64,000 bases of DNA, taken from Hyphomonas sp. GTDB taxonomy: Bacteria; Pseudomonadota; Alphaproteobacteria; Caulobacterales; Hyphomonadaceae. Every line of letters starts with the position of its first letter. Within the stretch, counting starts at the first letter, position 1. The notes under the pieces are model-generated. The model was not told where the DNA came from and ran no database searches. It worked only from the letters and a program-made list of their open reading frames with translations. Location: positions 992,001 through 1,056,000 of the forward strand of contig NZ_CP051230.1 in assembly GCF_017792385.1 (NCBI RefSeq), in the 5' to 3' direction. The translations under genes and the position numbers were made by a program. Of this stretch, positions 14,924 to 23,195 are shown piece after piece.

Positions 14924-15731
14924 ACAGGTCATAGTCGAGATCATGCCGGAACAGGGTCCGGACATGGTCTGCATAGATGTCCATCGCCTCGCCCGTGAAC
15001 AGGTCTGAAAGCGGCGTCTTGCGGTTCTGCAGGACGTTTGGCTCGGCGTCGGGATCAACCTTGAGGGCCATCGCCTCCTTGGTGCCAGCGGCAAGCGCGA
15101 CGTCCAGGGCGGCAGGAGTCAGGCCGAGCGCCCAATGATCCGACACGGCCTGCAGGACCGCGCGGGGATCCTTCTGGGTCCGCTCATACTGGACCAGCAG
15201 GAGGGATTCTCCATGGCGCGCACGTACATCGCCCCAGCGATTCCAGAAGCGCGCCAGCCAGTAGAGATCACAGCGATATTTCGACCCGCCGGGATCGCCT
15301 TTCAGATAGGTCAGCCAGTCGACCTTGATGTCGTATTCCCATTTGGCATGGTGGCTGGCGAGGATGGACATGGGATGGCGCACCGCCAGCACATAGGGCG
15401 GCAGGCCTGCAAGGCTGCGGGCCCAGCCCCATTCGGCCAGATGGTGTGGAATGGTGTGGCTGAAAGCCAGACGCGGCAATTCCGGGAACGTCACATCATC
15501 CTTGGGCCAGCCGATATAGGGCCGCACTGCATTCTCGGAGAAATAGGCCGGATGGGGAATGCCGTGTGTTTCAGCCAGCGCGACGGCCAGCATGTATTTC
15601 AGCCAGTGCGTGCCGGAATTCTTCGACGTCACCAGCATGCCGTCGAACCGGCCATGCCGCAGAATGGAGAAATTGGTCCAGGATTCGTTCAGGACCTTGG
15701 CGCGGTACTCGCTGGGCAATGGCTTTGACAT
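14907..15731 (-). CDS. Sulfotransferase domain protein
   Basis: A 274-residue protein. The segment SKNSGTHWLKYML (about 36-48) matches the 5'-phosphosulfate loop of PAPS-dependent sulfotransferases, and YVLAVRHPMSILASHHAKW (about 112-130) matches the 3'-phosphate region (R-P-x5-S). Acceptor unknown; bacterial members modify surface polysaccharides, lipids or small molecules. Start at 15731 follows the motif spacing better than the longer frame. It is convergent with, and overlaps, the GST gene. Confidence 0.82.
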   Translation of the reverse strand: MSKPLPSEYRAKVLNESWTNFSILRHGRFDGMLVTSKNSGTHWLKYMLAVALAETHGIPHPAYFSENAVRPYIGWPKDDVTFPELPRLAFSHTIPHHLAEWGWARSLAGLPPYVLAVRHPMSILASHHAKWEYDIKVDWLTYLKGDPGGSKYRCDLYWLARFWNRWGDVRARHGESLLLVQYERTQKDPRAVLQAVSDHWALGLTPAALDVALAAGTKEAMALKVDPDAEPNVLQNRKTPLSDLFTGEAMDIYADHVRTLFRHDLDYDLFSLPA

Positions 15732-15789
15732 GACCCAAATCCCTATTGCGCCCACACCGGCGGCGCAAGCGCCGACAGCGGTTGGCGCG

Positions 15790-16329
15790 TCAGGTCTTCA
15801 GGCCTGCCCTGTCCCTGAACACCTGCAACAGGGCCAGTTGCGCGCGCGTGGGCACGCCTTCGGCTTCCGACACGGCGACCAGCATGGCGTCGAGATCAAC
15901 GATCTCCTTCGGACCAAGTTGAGGGGCGCTGACCACGAGTTGACTGAGCGTGCGCATGGTCGCCAGCGGGTCGGGTGCTGAATTGGTGACCCAGGCCGCA
16001 TGCGCCGACAATTCATCCGCCTCTTTGCGGGTGAACCTGAAATGGCGCATGATCTCTTCATCAATGGTGCGGGCCTGGGCATCGGTCAGCGGTCCTTCCC
16101 GCGCCCGTGCCACTTCCATCATCATGATGGCGGCGGCTTCGCGCGGGTCCTCGATCAGGCTTATTCCCGCTTTCCCGGCCCGGTACTTGAAGGCAAAGCG
16201 CCGGGGCGCATTGGCGATGGCCCCCGCTGCATCCATCGCCACCCTGGCCCCGCGGCGCGCCATCTGGATCCGCCAGGACCAGATGCCGATCGTCGTCAGG
16301 ATACCGAGAATGAGGATCAGGATATGCAT
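15790..16329 (-). CDS. Membrane-anchored protein with TerB-like helical domain
   Basis: A 179-residue protein. An N-terminal hydrophobic helix (about 1-20) is followed by a basic stretch and an alpha-helical domain with alternating acidic and hydrophobic residues (EAAAIMMMEVARAREGPLTD, then EEIMRHFRFTRKEADELSAH) similar to TerB/DjlA-type tellurite-resistance domains. The similarity is moderate. Start at 16329 gives a clean N-terminal anchor. It lies between the sulfotransferase and PQQ dehydrogenase genes on the same strand, with no obvious functional link. Confidence 0.65.
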   Translation of the reverse strand: MHILILILGILTTIGIWSWRIQMARRGARVAMDAAGAIANAPRRFAFKYRAGKAGISLIEDPREAAAIMMMEVARAREGPLTDAQARTIDEEIMRHFRFTRKEADELSAHAAWVTNSAPDPLATMRTLSQLVVSAPQLGPKEIVDLDAMLVAVSEAEGVPTRAQLALLQVFRDRAGLKT

Positions 16330-16375
16330 GACGTGTATGTAGCGCGGCCCCGAAGGCCGCGCCACTCACAATCGG

Positions 16376-18532
16376 TCAGTCTGCGCCGGAGTCTGCAGGC
16401 GTTGCCGCATGCGCCTGGGCCAGCACATAGGCGCGCACGGCCTCCGCCTGCTCCGGGGACAGATGGTCTGCGAAGGAGACCATGCCGTTCGAGGCGAGGT
16501 TGCCATCCAGCACGACACCTTTCCATGCCGTCTCATTGCCCGTTATGGCCGACCAGCGCAGATCCGGCAGGACCCCGGAACTGACCGCCAATGGTCCGTG
16601 GCAGACGGTGCAGTTGCGCGCATAATGCACGGAGCCCTCGGCGATCATGGTCTCGTCACCAAACGAATCCGCCTTCGGTGTCTTGTCGATCATCGGGAAG
16701 TCCGGATCGGCGATTTCACCCTCCCCGCCCAGCTTGAAGGTCACGACCTTGCCGACAGTCGAAGGAACGGTCTCGTCATAGGCGAAGCCGGCTGACAGGC
16801 CAAAGGCACTGCCCCAGCCGGTTGTGATGGTGACGTATTGTTCGCCGTCGACCATGTATGTGCCGGGGCCGGACGCGCCGCCGGATTTCAGCTCATGACT
16901 CCAGAGCCTGTCCCCGGTCGCGGCATCATAGGCGACAAAGTCTCCGTTCAGCTTGCCCTGGAAAACGACACCACCCGCCGTCGACAACACCCCGCCATTC
17001 CAGGCATTGCCATGTTCGACTGACCAGCGCGCTTCTCGGGCAATTGGATCCCACGCAATCAGGCGGCCCTTGAGGGTCGAGCGCAGGTATTTCGCCACTT
17101 CGGGCGGTGCAATCGGGGGCACACCGGCCGCGAAGTCGGCGCCCGTATTCCAGGCGATGGACTGGGTCTCGAACCGGGGATCGCGGGCATAGGCCTGCGG
17201 AATTTCCTGTGCGGGAATATAGGCAAGGTTCAAATCCGGATTGAACGCCATCGGGTGCCAGTTATGCGCCCCGAGCGGGCCGGGAAGCTGTTCGTAGGGG
17301 ACGGTGCCATAGCGGGCATCCGCGATCTCGATCGGACGCCCGTTCTCATCGAGCCCCTCGGCCCAGTTCAGCGGAACAAAGGCATCGCCGGAAATGAACT
17401 CTCCGGTCGCGGCGTCCAGCACATAGAAGAACCCGTTCTTCGGGGCCTGCATCGCAACACGGCGGGACTCGCCATCCTCGCCGACCGGCAGGTCCGCCAG
17501 GATGATGGTCTGGGTGGCGGTATAATCCCAATTGTCGCCCGGCGTCGTCTGGAAGTGCCATTTATAGGTGCCGGTTTCCGCATCCACGGCCACAATGGAC
17601 GAGAGGAACAGATTGTCCCCGCCGGACGGATCGCGGAAATCCCGGTTCCAGGGTGAACCATTGCCGACTCCGAAAATGACCTGTTCGTTCACCTCATCAT
17701 AGACGATGGAATCCCACACGGTGCCACCGCCGCCATCGGTGACCCAGGCGCCTTCATCCCCCCAGGTGACATTGCCGATCTCTTCAAACGCAGCGTCGGA
17801 CACTTCATTGTCCGGTTGCTTCTCGGGGTTCGGAACGGTGTAGAAACGCCAAACCTTGTCGCCGGTATTCGCATCATAGGCGGAGATATACCCGCGCACG
17901 CCCAGTTCCGCGCCGCCATTGCCGATCAGCACTTTGCCGTTCACGACGCGCGGTGCCCCGGTGATCGTGTAGGGCTTTGACTGGTCGACCGTGACTTTGC
18001 TCCAGACGACATCGCCGGTTTTTGCATCGAGCGCTTCCAGCCGGCCATCAATGACGCCCACAAAGACCTTGCCGTCATAGACCGCGACACCGCGGTTCAC
18101 GACATCGCAGCAGGCCTTTACGCCGACGGCGCGATCAACATCCGGATCGTAGACCCAGAGTTCCTCACCCGTCTTTGCATCCAGCGCATAGACCAGTGAC
18201 CAGGCTGACGTGACATACATGACGCCATCCACAACGATCGGGGTCGATTCCACACCGCGATTGGTGGCGAGGTCATAGGTCCAGGCAACACCGAGATCGG
18301 CGACGGTGCCGGTGTTCACATTTGTCAGGCTGGAATGGCGCTGCTCGTCATATGTTCCGCCATAGGTCAGCCATTCTTCTCCGGCACTGGCCGTGCTGAT
18401 CCGGTTGGTGTCGACCGAAGCGAATGCCTCTGGCTCAGCTGATGTGTCTGTGTCGGCCGTTTTCGCCTGCCCGCAAGCGGCGAGAATTACGAAGGATGCC
18501 CCCGCAATCAGTGTGGACTGCCAGTTTGTCAT
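16376..18532 (-). CDS. PQQ-dependent quinohaemoprotein alcohol dehydrogenase
   Basis: A 718-residue periplasmic dehydrogenase. A lipoprotein-like signal (ILAACG, Cys at 20) leads into an eight-bladed beta-propeller with repeated W-motifs. The vicinal disulfide pair in VKACCDVVNRG and the segment PGDNWDYTATQT mark the PQQ site of methanol/ethanol dehydrogenases. The C-terminal cytochrome c domain carries haem motif C641-TVC-H645. The enzyme should oxidise alcohols and pass electrons to the respiratory chain. A GGAGAGGAA site precedes the start at 18532. No PQQ biosynthesis or partner cytochrome gene is in the window. Two palindromes lie just upstream. Confidence 0.93.
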   Translation of the reverse strand: MTNWQSTLIAGASFVILAACGQAKTADTDTSAEPEAFASVDTNRISTASAGEEWLTYGGTYDEQRHSSLTNVNTGTVADLGVAWTYDLATNRGVESTPIVVDGVMYVTSAWSLVYALDAKTGEELWVYDPDVDRAVGVKACCDVVNRGVAVYDGKVFVGVIDGRLEALDAKTGDVVWSKVTVDQSKPYTITGAPRVVNGKVLIGNGGAELGVRGYISAYDANTGDKVWRFYTVPNPEKQPDNEVSDAAFEEIGNVTWGDEGAWVTDGGGGTVWDSIVYDEVNEQVIFGVGNGSPWNRDFRDPSGGDNLFLSSIVAVDAETGTYKWHFQTTPGDNWDYTATQTIILADLPVGEDGESRRVAMQAPKNGFFYVLDAATGEFISGDAFVPLNWAEGLDENGRPIEIADARYGTVPYEQLPGPLGAHNWHPMAFNPDLNLAYIPAQEIPQAYARDPRFETQSIAWNTGADFAAGVPPIAPPEVAKYLRSTLKGRLIAWDPIAREARWSVEHGNAWNGGVLSTAGGVVFQGKLNGDFVAYDAATGDRLWSHELKSGGASGPGTYMVDGEQYVTITTGWGSAFGLSAGFAYDETVPSTVGKVVTFKLGGEGEIADPDFPMIDKTPKADSFGDETMIAEGSVHYARNCTVCHGPLAVSSGVLPDLRWSAITGNETAWKGVVLDGNLASNGMVSFADHLSPEQAEAVRAYVLAQAHAATPADSGAD

Positions 18533-18551
18533 GGCGGTTCCTCTCCCTGTT

Positions 18552-18591
18552 CGTTTCCTCGAAACGGTCTGACGCCGCTTTCCCGGGAAAG
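18552..18591. promoter_or_regulatory. Two palindromes upstream of the PQQ dehydrogenase
   Basis: CGTTTC-CTC-GAAACG (18552-18566) and the perfect 14-bp palindrome CTTTCCCGGGAAAG (18578-18591) lie 20-60 bp before the dehydrogenase start. Their position suits regulator binding. Which protein binds is unknown. Confidence 0.45.
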
Positions 18592-18631
18592 AGTAGAGGA
18601 GGCGGGCCGATTGTCGAGACCTGTCTCAAGG

Positions 18632-19531
18632 TCAGGCGTGCGTGTCAGCCCCCTGCCCGGCATGGACGGACAGGTCCGACTGGGCCGCGTCAATGGCCGT
18701 CTCGATCAGGGCGCGCCAGGCGACAAGATCGGTCGCTGTATCCGATCCTTCAGGAAAGGTGACAGACCGGGAGGCGTTCACCACGCCGCCTTCAAGCCGG
18801 TCGCCGATCCGCGCAAAGCCGGCAAGGGCATCGGCCGCCCCGCCGCCTTGTGCCCCGTAGCCGGGTACAAGAAACAGCGCGTCAGGCGCGAGCCGCCGCA
18901 GGTGACGGGCTTCCTCCGGGCCGGTCGCGCCAGCCACCAGCATCAGGCTGGACCAGTTTTCGGGGCCTTTCAGGCGCTCAATGGCCGGGGCGAGCGCCTC
19001 GACGACGCGCGCATAAAGCGGGGCGCCGTCCAGGTCCCGGGCCTGGAAATCGGCCGAACCCGGATTTGACGTGCGGGCCAGCACCACCACACCTTTTTCA
19101 TTGGCCTCGGCCTGATCGAGGAAGGGTTCCAGCGTGTCGAGGCCCATATAGGGATTGACCGTCACGGCGTCGGACGGAAAGGGCGCCGTGTTGGCGAGAT
19201 AGGCCGCTGCATAGCCCTTTGCCGTGGTGCCGATGTCTCCGCGCTTGGCATCGGTGATGACGATCAGGCCCGCTTCGGTTGCTGCGGAACAGACGCGCTG
19301 AAGGGCCCGCAGGCCGTCCGGACCGTGGCGTTCGAACAGGCCGACCTGCGGCTTGACGATGCCCGCGCGCCCGATTGTGGCAGCCACCACCGCCTCCCCC
19401 CATGCGGCCAGGCCTTCCGGCGTATCCCCACCGAACAGGGTGGGCACGCGCCCCGGATGCGGATCAATGCCCACACAGAGGGGGCCTTGGCGCCGGACAG
19501 CACCGATGAGGCGGGAAGCAAAATGTGTCAT
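18632..19531 (-). CDS. pyrF: Orotidine-5'-phosphate decarboxylase (subfamily 2)
   Basis: A 299-residue TIM-barrel enzyme making UMP from OMP, the last step of pyrimidine synthesis. Catalytic DAKRGDIGTTAKGYA (about 95-110) supplies the Asp-Lys-Asp array, and the N-terminal LCVGIDPHP supplies another acidic residue. Length fits the longer subfamily-2 enzymes (about 270-300). The start overlaps the stop of the upstream protease gene (ATGA, 19528-19531), so the two are coupled. No other pyr gene is nearby. Confidence 0.95.
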   Translation of the reverse strand: MTHFASRLIGAVRRQGPLCVGIDPHPGRVPTLFGGDTPEGLAAWGEAVVAATIGRAGIVKPQVGLFERHGPDGLRALQRVCSAATEAGLIVITDAKRGDIGTTAKGYAAAYLANTAPFPSDAVTVNPYMGLDTLEPFLDQAEANEKGVVVLARTSNPGSADFQARDLDGAPLYARVVEALAPAIERLKGPENWSSLMLVAGATGPEEARHLRRLAPDALFLVPGYGAQGGGAADALAGFARIGDRLEGGVVNASRSVTFPEGSDTATDLVAWRALIETAIDAAQSDLSVHAGQGADTHA

Positions 19532-20349
19532 GGCGTGACCCGGCAGGCGACCTTTACGACCTGAAGACGCCGGCGGGCATTGTCCGACATCGGGCCATAG
19601 GTCTCTTCGGCAAAAATTTCGGCGGGACCGTCCTCACGATCAATGCTGAGACTGGTGAGAAAGGCGTCGATAGAGGTTGGCGCGGCTGTATAGATGCGAC
19701 CGCGGCGCGGGCTTTCGGCAACGATCACGCCGCGCACGGCGCCCCCCGCATCAAAGACCGGACCGCCGGATATGCCGCCCAGCGAGCCGGTGAGGCCGCG
19801 CGTGCGCCCGATCTCGGCCCAGGCCAGGATGGGTTCTGCCCCTTCGCGGCGGCCACGCGTGATGAGTTTCGAGCGGGACATCAGCTTTGTGGCCACTTCA
19901 CCCGGCCGCCCCTGGGGGTAGCCGACATGATAGCCCGGCGTGCCAATGCGCAGCGGGGATTCAAGGTCCAGCTTGACGGGGTTCGGGCTGCGCCCCGTGG
20001 AGAGCAAGGCAAGGTCATGGTCAGGATCGACGACGATGCTGTCGACCGGCACATATTGTCCGGGGGCGACCAGCAGGCCGACCGAATTGCAGCCGTCCAC
20101 GACATGGCGGGCAGTGATCCATTGGCCTTGCTTGTTGACGGCAAAGGCGGTGCCGATGCCATCCTTGGGCTCACTGACCTGAACCAGAACCTGTTCATCA
20201 AGCGGCGATGGCGGCGGCAGGGTGGGCCCGTCGGCCTCGATCACGGATTGTGGCGGCTCTGGCGCGTCGGCCTTGGGATCGCGCGCGAACAGGGTCCAGA
20301 CGACGACGCCCAGCACCAATGCGTAGATCACCCAGTCAAACGAACGCAT
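19528..20349 (-). CDS. Membrane-anchored trypsin-like serine protease
   Basis: A 273-residue protein with an N-terminal transmembrane anchor (about 5-22), a proline-rich linker and a chymotrypsin-fold domain. The triad is visible: His in WITARHVVDG, Asp in DPDHDLALL, Ser in GGISGGPVF (the usual GNSGGP is GISGGP here). There is no PDZ domain, unlike DegP. It should act in the periplasm. It is the first gene of a coupled pair with pyrF, and follows the DUF350 gene by 19 bp. Substrate unknown. Confidence 0.85.
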   Translation of the reverse strand: MRSFDWVIYALVLGVVVWTLFARDPKADAPEPPQSVIEADGPTLPPPSPLDEQVLVQVSEPKDGIGTAFAVNKQGQWITARHVVDGCNSVGLLVAPGQYVPVDSIVVDPDHDLALLSTGRSPNPVKLDLESPLRIGTPGYHVGYPQGRPGEVATKLMSRSKLITRGRREGAEPILAWAEIGRTRGLTGSLGGISGGPVFDAGGAVRGVIVAESPRRGRIYTAAPTSIDAFLTSLSIDREDGPAEIFAEETYGPMSDNARRRLQVVKVACRVTP

Positions 20350-20368
20350 CCCTGTCGACGCCTCTCCT

Positions 20369-20800
20369 TCAGAATCTCTGCAATACCGGGTCCCACAGGC
20401 CCGCGGCGATGATCATGGCGGAGGCGAGCTTGGCCGAGATCAGGACGACAGCCGCGCCGGCCTCTTCCTTCTCGATCCGCTTCGGAATGTCGGTCAGCAG
20501 CACATCCACAAGGCGATAGACCAGAAGCTGGATCAGCAGGGATACCACGCCCCAGATCGCCAAATCTATCAACGTGACGCTTGAAGCTAGACAAGAGGCG
20601 ATCGGAATGGCGAGGCCGACAATCGCCCCCGCCAGCGCGAAGCCCGCTGCCGAATTGCCCGCCTTCACGAGGGCCAGTTCCTTCCAGGGCGTCAGCAGCA
20701 CGTAAATCGTGCTGGCGACGGCCAACATGCCACCTGCGGCAGCCGTCCACAGGAGGAAGCGTGGGAACGCCTCGACAAAGGCAAGAGTTTCACCGCCCAT
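20369..20800 (-). CDS. DUF350 family membrane protein
   Basis: A 143-residue protein with four predicted transmembrane helices (about 13-35, 46-67, 76-97, 117-138), the pattern of DUF350/UPF0719. Function of the family is unknown. The ATG at 20800 is used; AGAGGA lies 14 bp upstream, and a TTG at 20812 is an alternative but is almost on top of that site. It is the likely first gene of a run with the protease and pyrF, and divergent from bdhA. Confidence 0.78.
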   Translation of the reverse strand: MGGETLAFVEAFPRFLLWTAAAGGMLAVASTIYVLLTPWKELALVKAGNSAAGFALAGAIVGLAIPIASCLASSVTLIDLAIWGVVSLLIQLLVYRLVDVLLTDIPKRIEKEEAGAAVVLISAKLASAMIIAAGLWDPVLQRF

Positions 20801-20828
20801 AAACGCTCGCAAATTCCTCTAAAATCGA

Positions 20829-20856
20829 TTGACCCGAACTGAGCCAGTCTTATCCC
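20829..20856 (+). promoter_or_regulatory. Candidate bdhA promoter
   Basis: TTGACC (20829-20834), 16-base spacer, TATCCC (20851-20856), 38 bp before the bdhA start, which has a strong AAGGAGA site. The -35 is good, the -10 weak. Confidence 0.4.
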
Positions 20857-20893
20857 TAACCATAGCACGCGACAGCCTCAAGGAGACATATTC

Positions 20894-21676
20894 ATGATCA
20901 AGGGGAAAACCGCCCTCGTTACCGGCTCTACCAGCGGCATCGGCAAGGCGATTGCCGAGCGGCTTGCCCAGGCAGGCGCGAATGTGGTGCTGAACGGGTT
21001 TGGCGATGCAGACGAGATCCAGTCTCTGCAGGCTGAAATGGAAGCGGAACATGGCGTACGTGTCGGATATTCCGGGGCAGACCTGACGAACCCCGAGGCC
21101 ATCGAGGAGATGATGGCCCATGTGGACAGCGAGTTCGGCGGCACGGATATCCTGGTCAACAATGCCGGAACGCAATTCGTCTCGCCGCTGGAAGAGTTTC
21201 CAGTGGCCAAATGGGACCTGATCATGGCGCTGAACCTGTCGGCGGCCTTTCACACGACCCGGCTGGCCATCGGCCCAATGAAAGCGAAAGGCTGGGGCCG
21301 CATCATCAATACCGGGAGCGCCCATGCCAAGGTGGCCTCTCCGTTCAAGTCCGCCTATGTCGCGGCCAAGCATGGCCTGTCGGGCCTGACCAAGGTGACG
21401 GCGCTGGAGGGGGCGGAACATGGCGTTCGGTGCAATCTGGTCTGTCCCGGCTATGTGCACACGCCTCTGGTCGATGGCCAGATCGACGATACGGCCAAGG
21501 CACGGAACATGAGCCGCGATGAGGTCGTCAAGAACGTGCTGCTGGCGGCCCAGCCGACCAAGCAGTTCGTGACGGCAGAGCAGATCGGCGGCTTCGTTGC
21601 CTTCCTGTGTTCGCCGGACGCGGACCAGATCAATGGCGCAGACCTGTCGATCGATGGTGGCTGGGTGGCGCAATAG
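20894..21676 (+). CDS. bdhA: D-3-hydroxybutyrate dehydrogenase
   Basis: A 260-residue short-chain dehydrogenase interconverting 3-hydroxybutyrate and acetoacetate with NAD. TGSTSGIG (11-18) binds the cofactor; NNAG, the Ser in NTGSAHAKV and Y-x3-K in SAYVAAKHG form the active site. The match to bacterial BdhA is close over the full length (for example the CPGYVHTPLVDGQIDD segment). It starts at 20894 with AAGGAGA at the right distance. The role is use of polyhydroxybutyrate, which fits the ccr, ecm and malic enzyme genes elsewhere in the window. Confidence 0.95.
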   Translation: MIKGKTALVTGSTSGIGKAIAERLAQAGANVVLNGFGDADEIQSLQAEMEAEHGVRVGYSGADLTNPEAIEEMMAHVDSEFGGTDILVNNAGTQFVSPLEEFPVAKWDLIMALNLSAAFHTTRLAIGPMKAKGWGRIINTGSAHAKVASPFKSAYVAAKHGLSGLTKVTALEGAEHGVRCNLVCPGYVHTPLVDGQIDDTAKARNMSRDEVVKNVLLAAQPTKQFVTAEQIGGFVAFLCSPDADQINGADLSIDGGWVAQ

Positions 21677-21730
21677 CTCCCTGAACCGTCATTTGACCGA
21701 TCGGTGGCGAAACGTGATATACGGCGTGTG

Positions 21731-22093
21731 ATGTTGCACAGGATCGCCCTTCTCTGCCTCAGCCTGTTGCTGATGACGTCCGGCACGGCCAGCGCCGTGC
21801 AATCTGGATGTCCGGCGGCCAAGGCCAGCCAGATGAGCCATGCCATGGCGAGCGATTGCCATATGGACATGGGGGGCGTGGACATGGGCAAAGTGACCCC
21901 CGCCGGCCCTGAAGCGCCCGACATGCCGATGGACGAAACCGCCTGCTGCTGTCCGGCCATCGTGGCGGCCCTGCCGCCTGCACCCGTGCCGGCGGACAGC
22001 ACGGACGCCTATCCGCCCCTGTTCGACATGCCTCTGGACGCCGACCCGGTGTCTGTCGCCTTTGTGCCGGAGCCGCCGCCTCCCCGGGCCTGA
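21731..22093 (+). CDS. Secreted Met/His/Cys-rich protein, probable metal handling
   Basis: A 120-residue exported protein with a signal peptide of about 21 residues (ending SGTASA). The mature part is short and rich in potential copper ligands: CPAAKASQMSHAM, DCHMDMGGVDMG and a CCCP motif near residue 75, then a proline-rich tail. No known domain is recognised. It opens a four-gene plus-strand cluster (to 23578) with an exported protein and a MerP/MerT-like pair, which supports a metal role. The start at 21731 is chosen because it begins the signal peptide. Confidence 0.65.
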   Translation: MLHRIALLCLSLLLMTSGTASAVQSGCPAAKASQMSHAMASDCHMDMGGVDMGKVTPAGPEAPDMPMDETACCCPAIVAALPPAPVPADSTDAYPPLFDMPLDADPVSVAFVPEPPPPRA

Positions 22094-22111
22094 TGTTTCC
22101 CGCGAAACATC
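22092..22111. promoter_or_regulatory. parS-like palindrome / intergenic hairpin
   Basis: GATGTTTC (22092-22099), CCGC, GAAACATC (22104-22111). The inner 16-mer (22094-22109) matches the ParB site TGTTTCACGTGAAACA at 14 of 16 positions, differing only at two central bases. It begins at the stop codon of the gene upstream, so an mRNA hairpin is the other explanation. Confidence 0.45.
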
Positions 22112-22139
22112 CCTTCAACCCGGAACAAAGGAGAAGGCC

Positions 22140-22787
22140 TTGTCCTTCCTGTCCCGCGCCGCACCTCTTGCGGCATGCTTTGCCTGGGTGGCACATGCCC
22201 CCCTGGCAGAGGCCCGTCCCGTCTCCTATCCCGGCGGCTGGACGGTCATGCAGATGAACAATGGCGATGGCTCGTCCGTTCATGTGCACTATTCACCCAC
22301 GGCCTCGGATTCGATCGGCTTCTATGCCGAGCGGAACTGGGCGGAAGACGTCCAGTTTACCGGGCTCCAGTACAACCGGCTATTGAAACGCTGGAACGGC
22401 CCCAAAAGCCAGGCGAACACCTATCTCAAACTGGGTGTTGGCGAGGCAGATCCGTTCGGGCCGGACTCCGGAGAGCTGTCCGGCTTTGCCGGTTTCGCCG
22501 CCGATTGGGAGACAAGGCGCTGGTTCACCTCCTATGAGGCAAGAGCCACCGACTATGCAGGCAATCAGAGCCTGCGCCACAGCGCCCGGCTGGGTGTCGC
22601 GCCCTATATCGGCGATTTCGGGGATCTCCACACCTGGCTCATGCTGCAGGTGGACAATCATCCGGAAGCCGACGAGCCCACCACGACAACCCCCCTCGTC
22701 CGGTTCTTCAAGGGCGTCCAGATGGTCGAGATCGGCTACACGCTGGAGTCGGACGAATTGCTTGCGAACTGGATCATCCGGTTCTGA
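22140..22787 (+). CDS. Exported protein of metal cluster, possible outer-membrane barrel
   Basis: A 215-residue protein with an N-terminal signal peptide (about 25 residues). Start is TTG at 22140: AAAGGAGA lies 6-8 bp upstream and the codon opens the signal sequence, while the longer frame overlaps the previous gene. The mature part has alternating beta-strand-like stretches with many aromatic residues and ends in Phe (NWIIRF), the usual outer-membrane barrel signature. No family recognised. It is flanked by the Met/His/Cys-rich gene and the MerP-like gene, so a metal-related role is inferred. Confidence 0.65.
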   Translation: MSFLSRAAPLAACFAWVAHAPLAEARPVSYPGGWTVMQMNNGDGSSVHVHYSPTASDSIGFYAERNWAEDVQFTGLQYNRLLKRWNGPKSQANTYLKLGVGEADPFGPDSGELSGFAGFAADWETRRWFTSYEARATDYAGNQSLRHSARLGVAPYIGDFGDLHTWLMLQVDNHPEADEPTTTTPLVRFFKGVQMVEIGYTLESDELLANWIIRF

Positions 22788-22805
22788 CCCCAAAGGAAAA
22801 CACAC

Positions 22806-23195
22806 ATGAAACTCACAAAAACCGCGCTCAGCGCCCTCGCCCTGTCCCTGCTCGCCATGCCGGCCCCGGCCGAAGAGACGATGGATCATTCCAAAATGGA
22901 CCATTCCGCCCATGCCGGAATGGAGATGCCCGCTGACACCGGAGCAGATCCGGCCATGTCGGCTCAAACCGTTACAGCCAAGGTGAATGGCCTGGTCTGC
23001 GATTTCTGCGCCCAGGCGGTGCGGAAAGTGTTCAAGAAGCAGGAAGCGGTCGAAAGCGTAAAAGTGGATCTGGACAATGGCGAGATTGTCCTGGGCCTGA
23101 AGGCCGGCGCCGACATGGATGACGAGACCATCGGCAAGCTGATCCGCAAATCGGGCTATTCCCTTGTCAGCATCGACCGGGGAGACGGCGCATGA
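22806..23195 (+). CDS. Exported heavy-metal-associated (HMA/MerP-like) protein
   Basis: A 129-residue protein: a signal peptide (1-22), a Met/His-rich linker (MDHSKMDHSAHAGMEM) of the copper-binding kind, then an HMA domain (about 54-125). The HMA metal motif is GLVCDFC, giving Cys-x2-Cys, followed by the usual SVKVDLDNGEIVL strand. It is the periplasmic metal chaperone type, like MerP with an added copper-type tail. Its stop overlaps the next gene's start (ATGA, 23192-23195), so it is coupled to the MerT-like transporter. Confidence 0.88.
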   Translation: MKLTKTALSALALSLLAMPAPAEETMDHSKMDHSAHAGMEMPADTGADPAMSAQTVTAKVNGLVCDFCAQAVRKVFKKQEAVESVKVDLDNGEIVLGLKAGADMDDETIGKLIRKSGYSLVSIDRGDGA

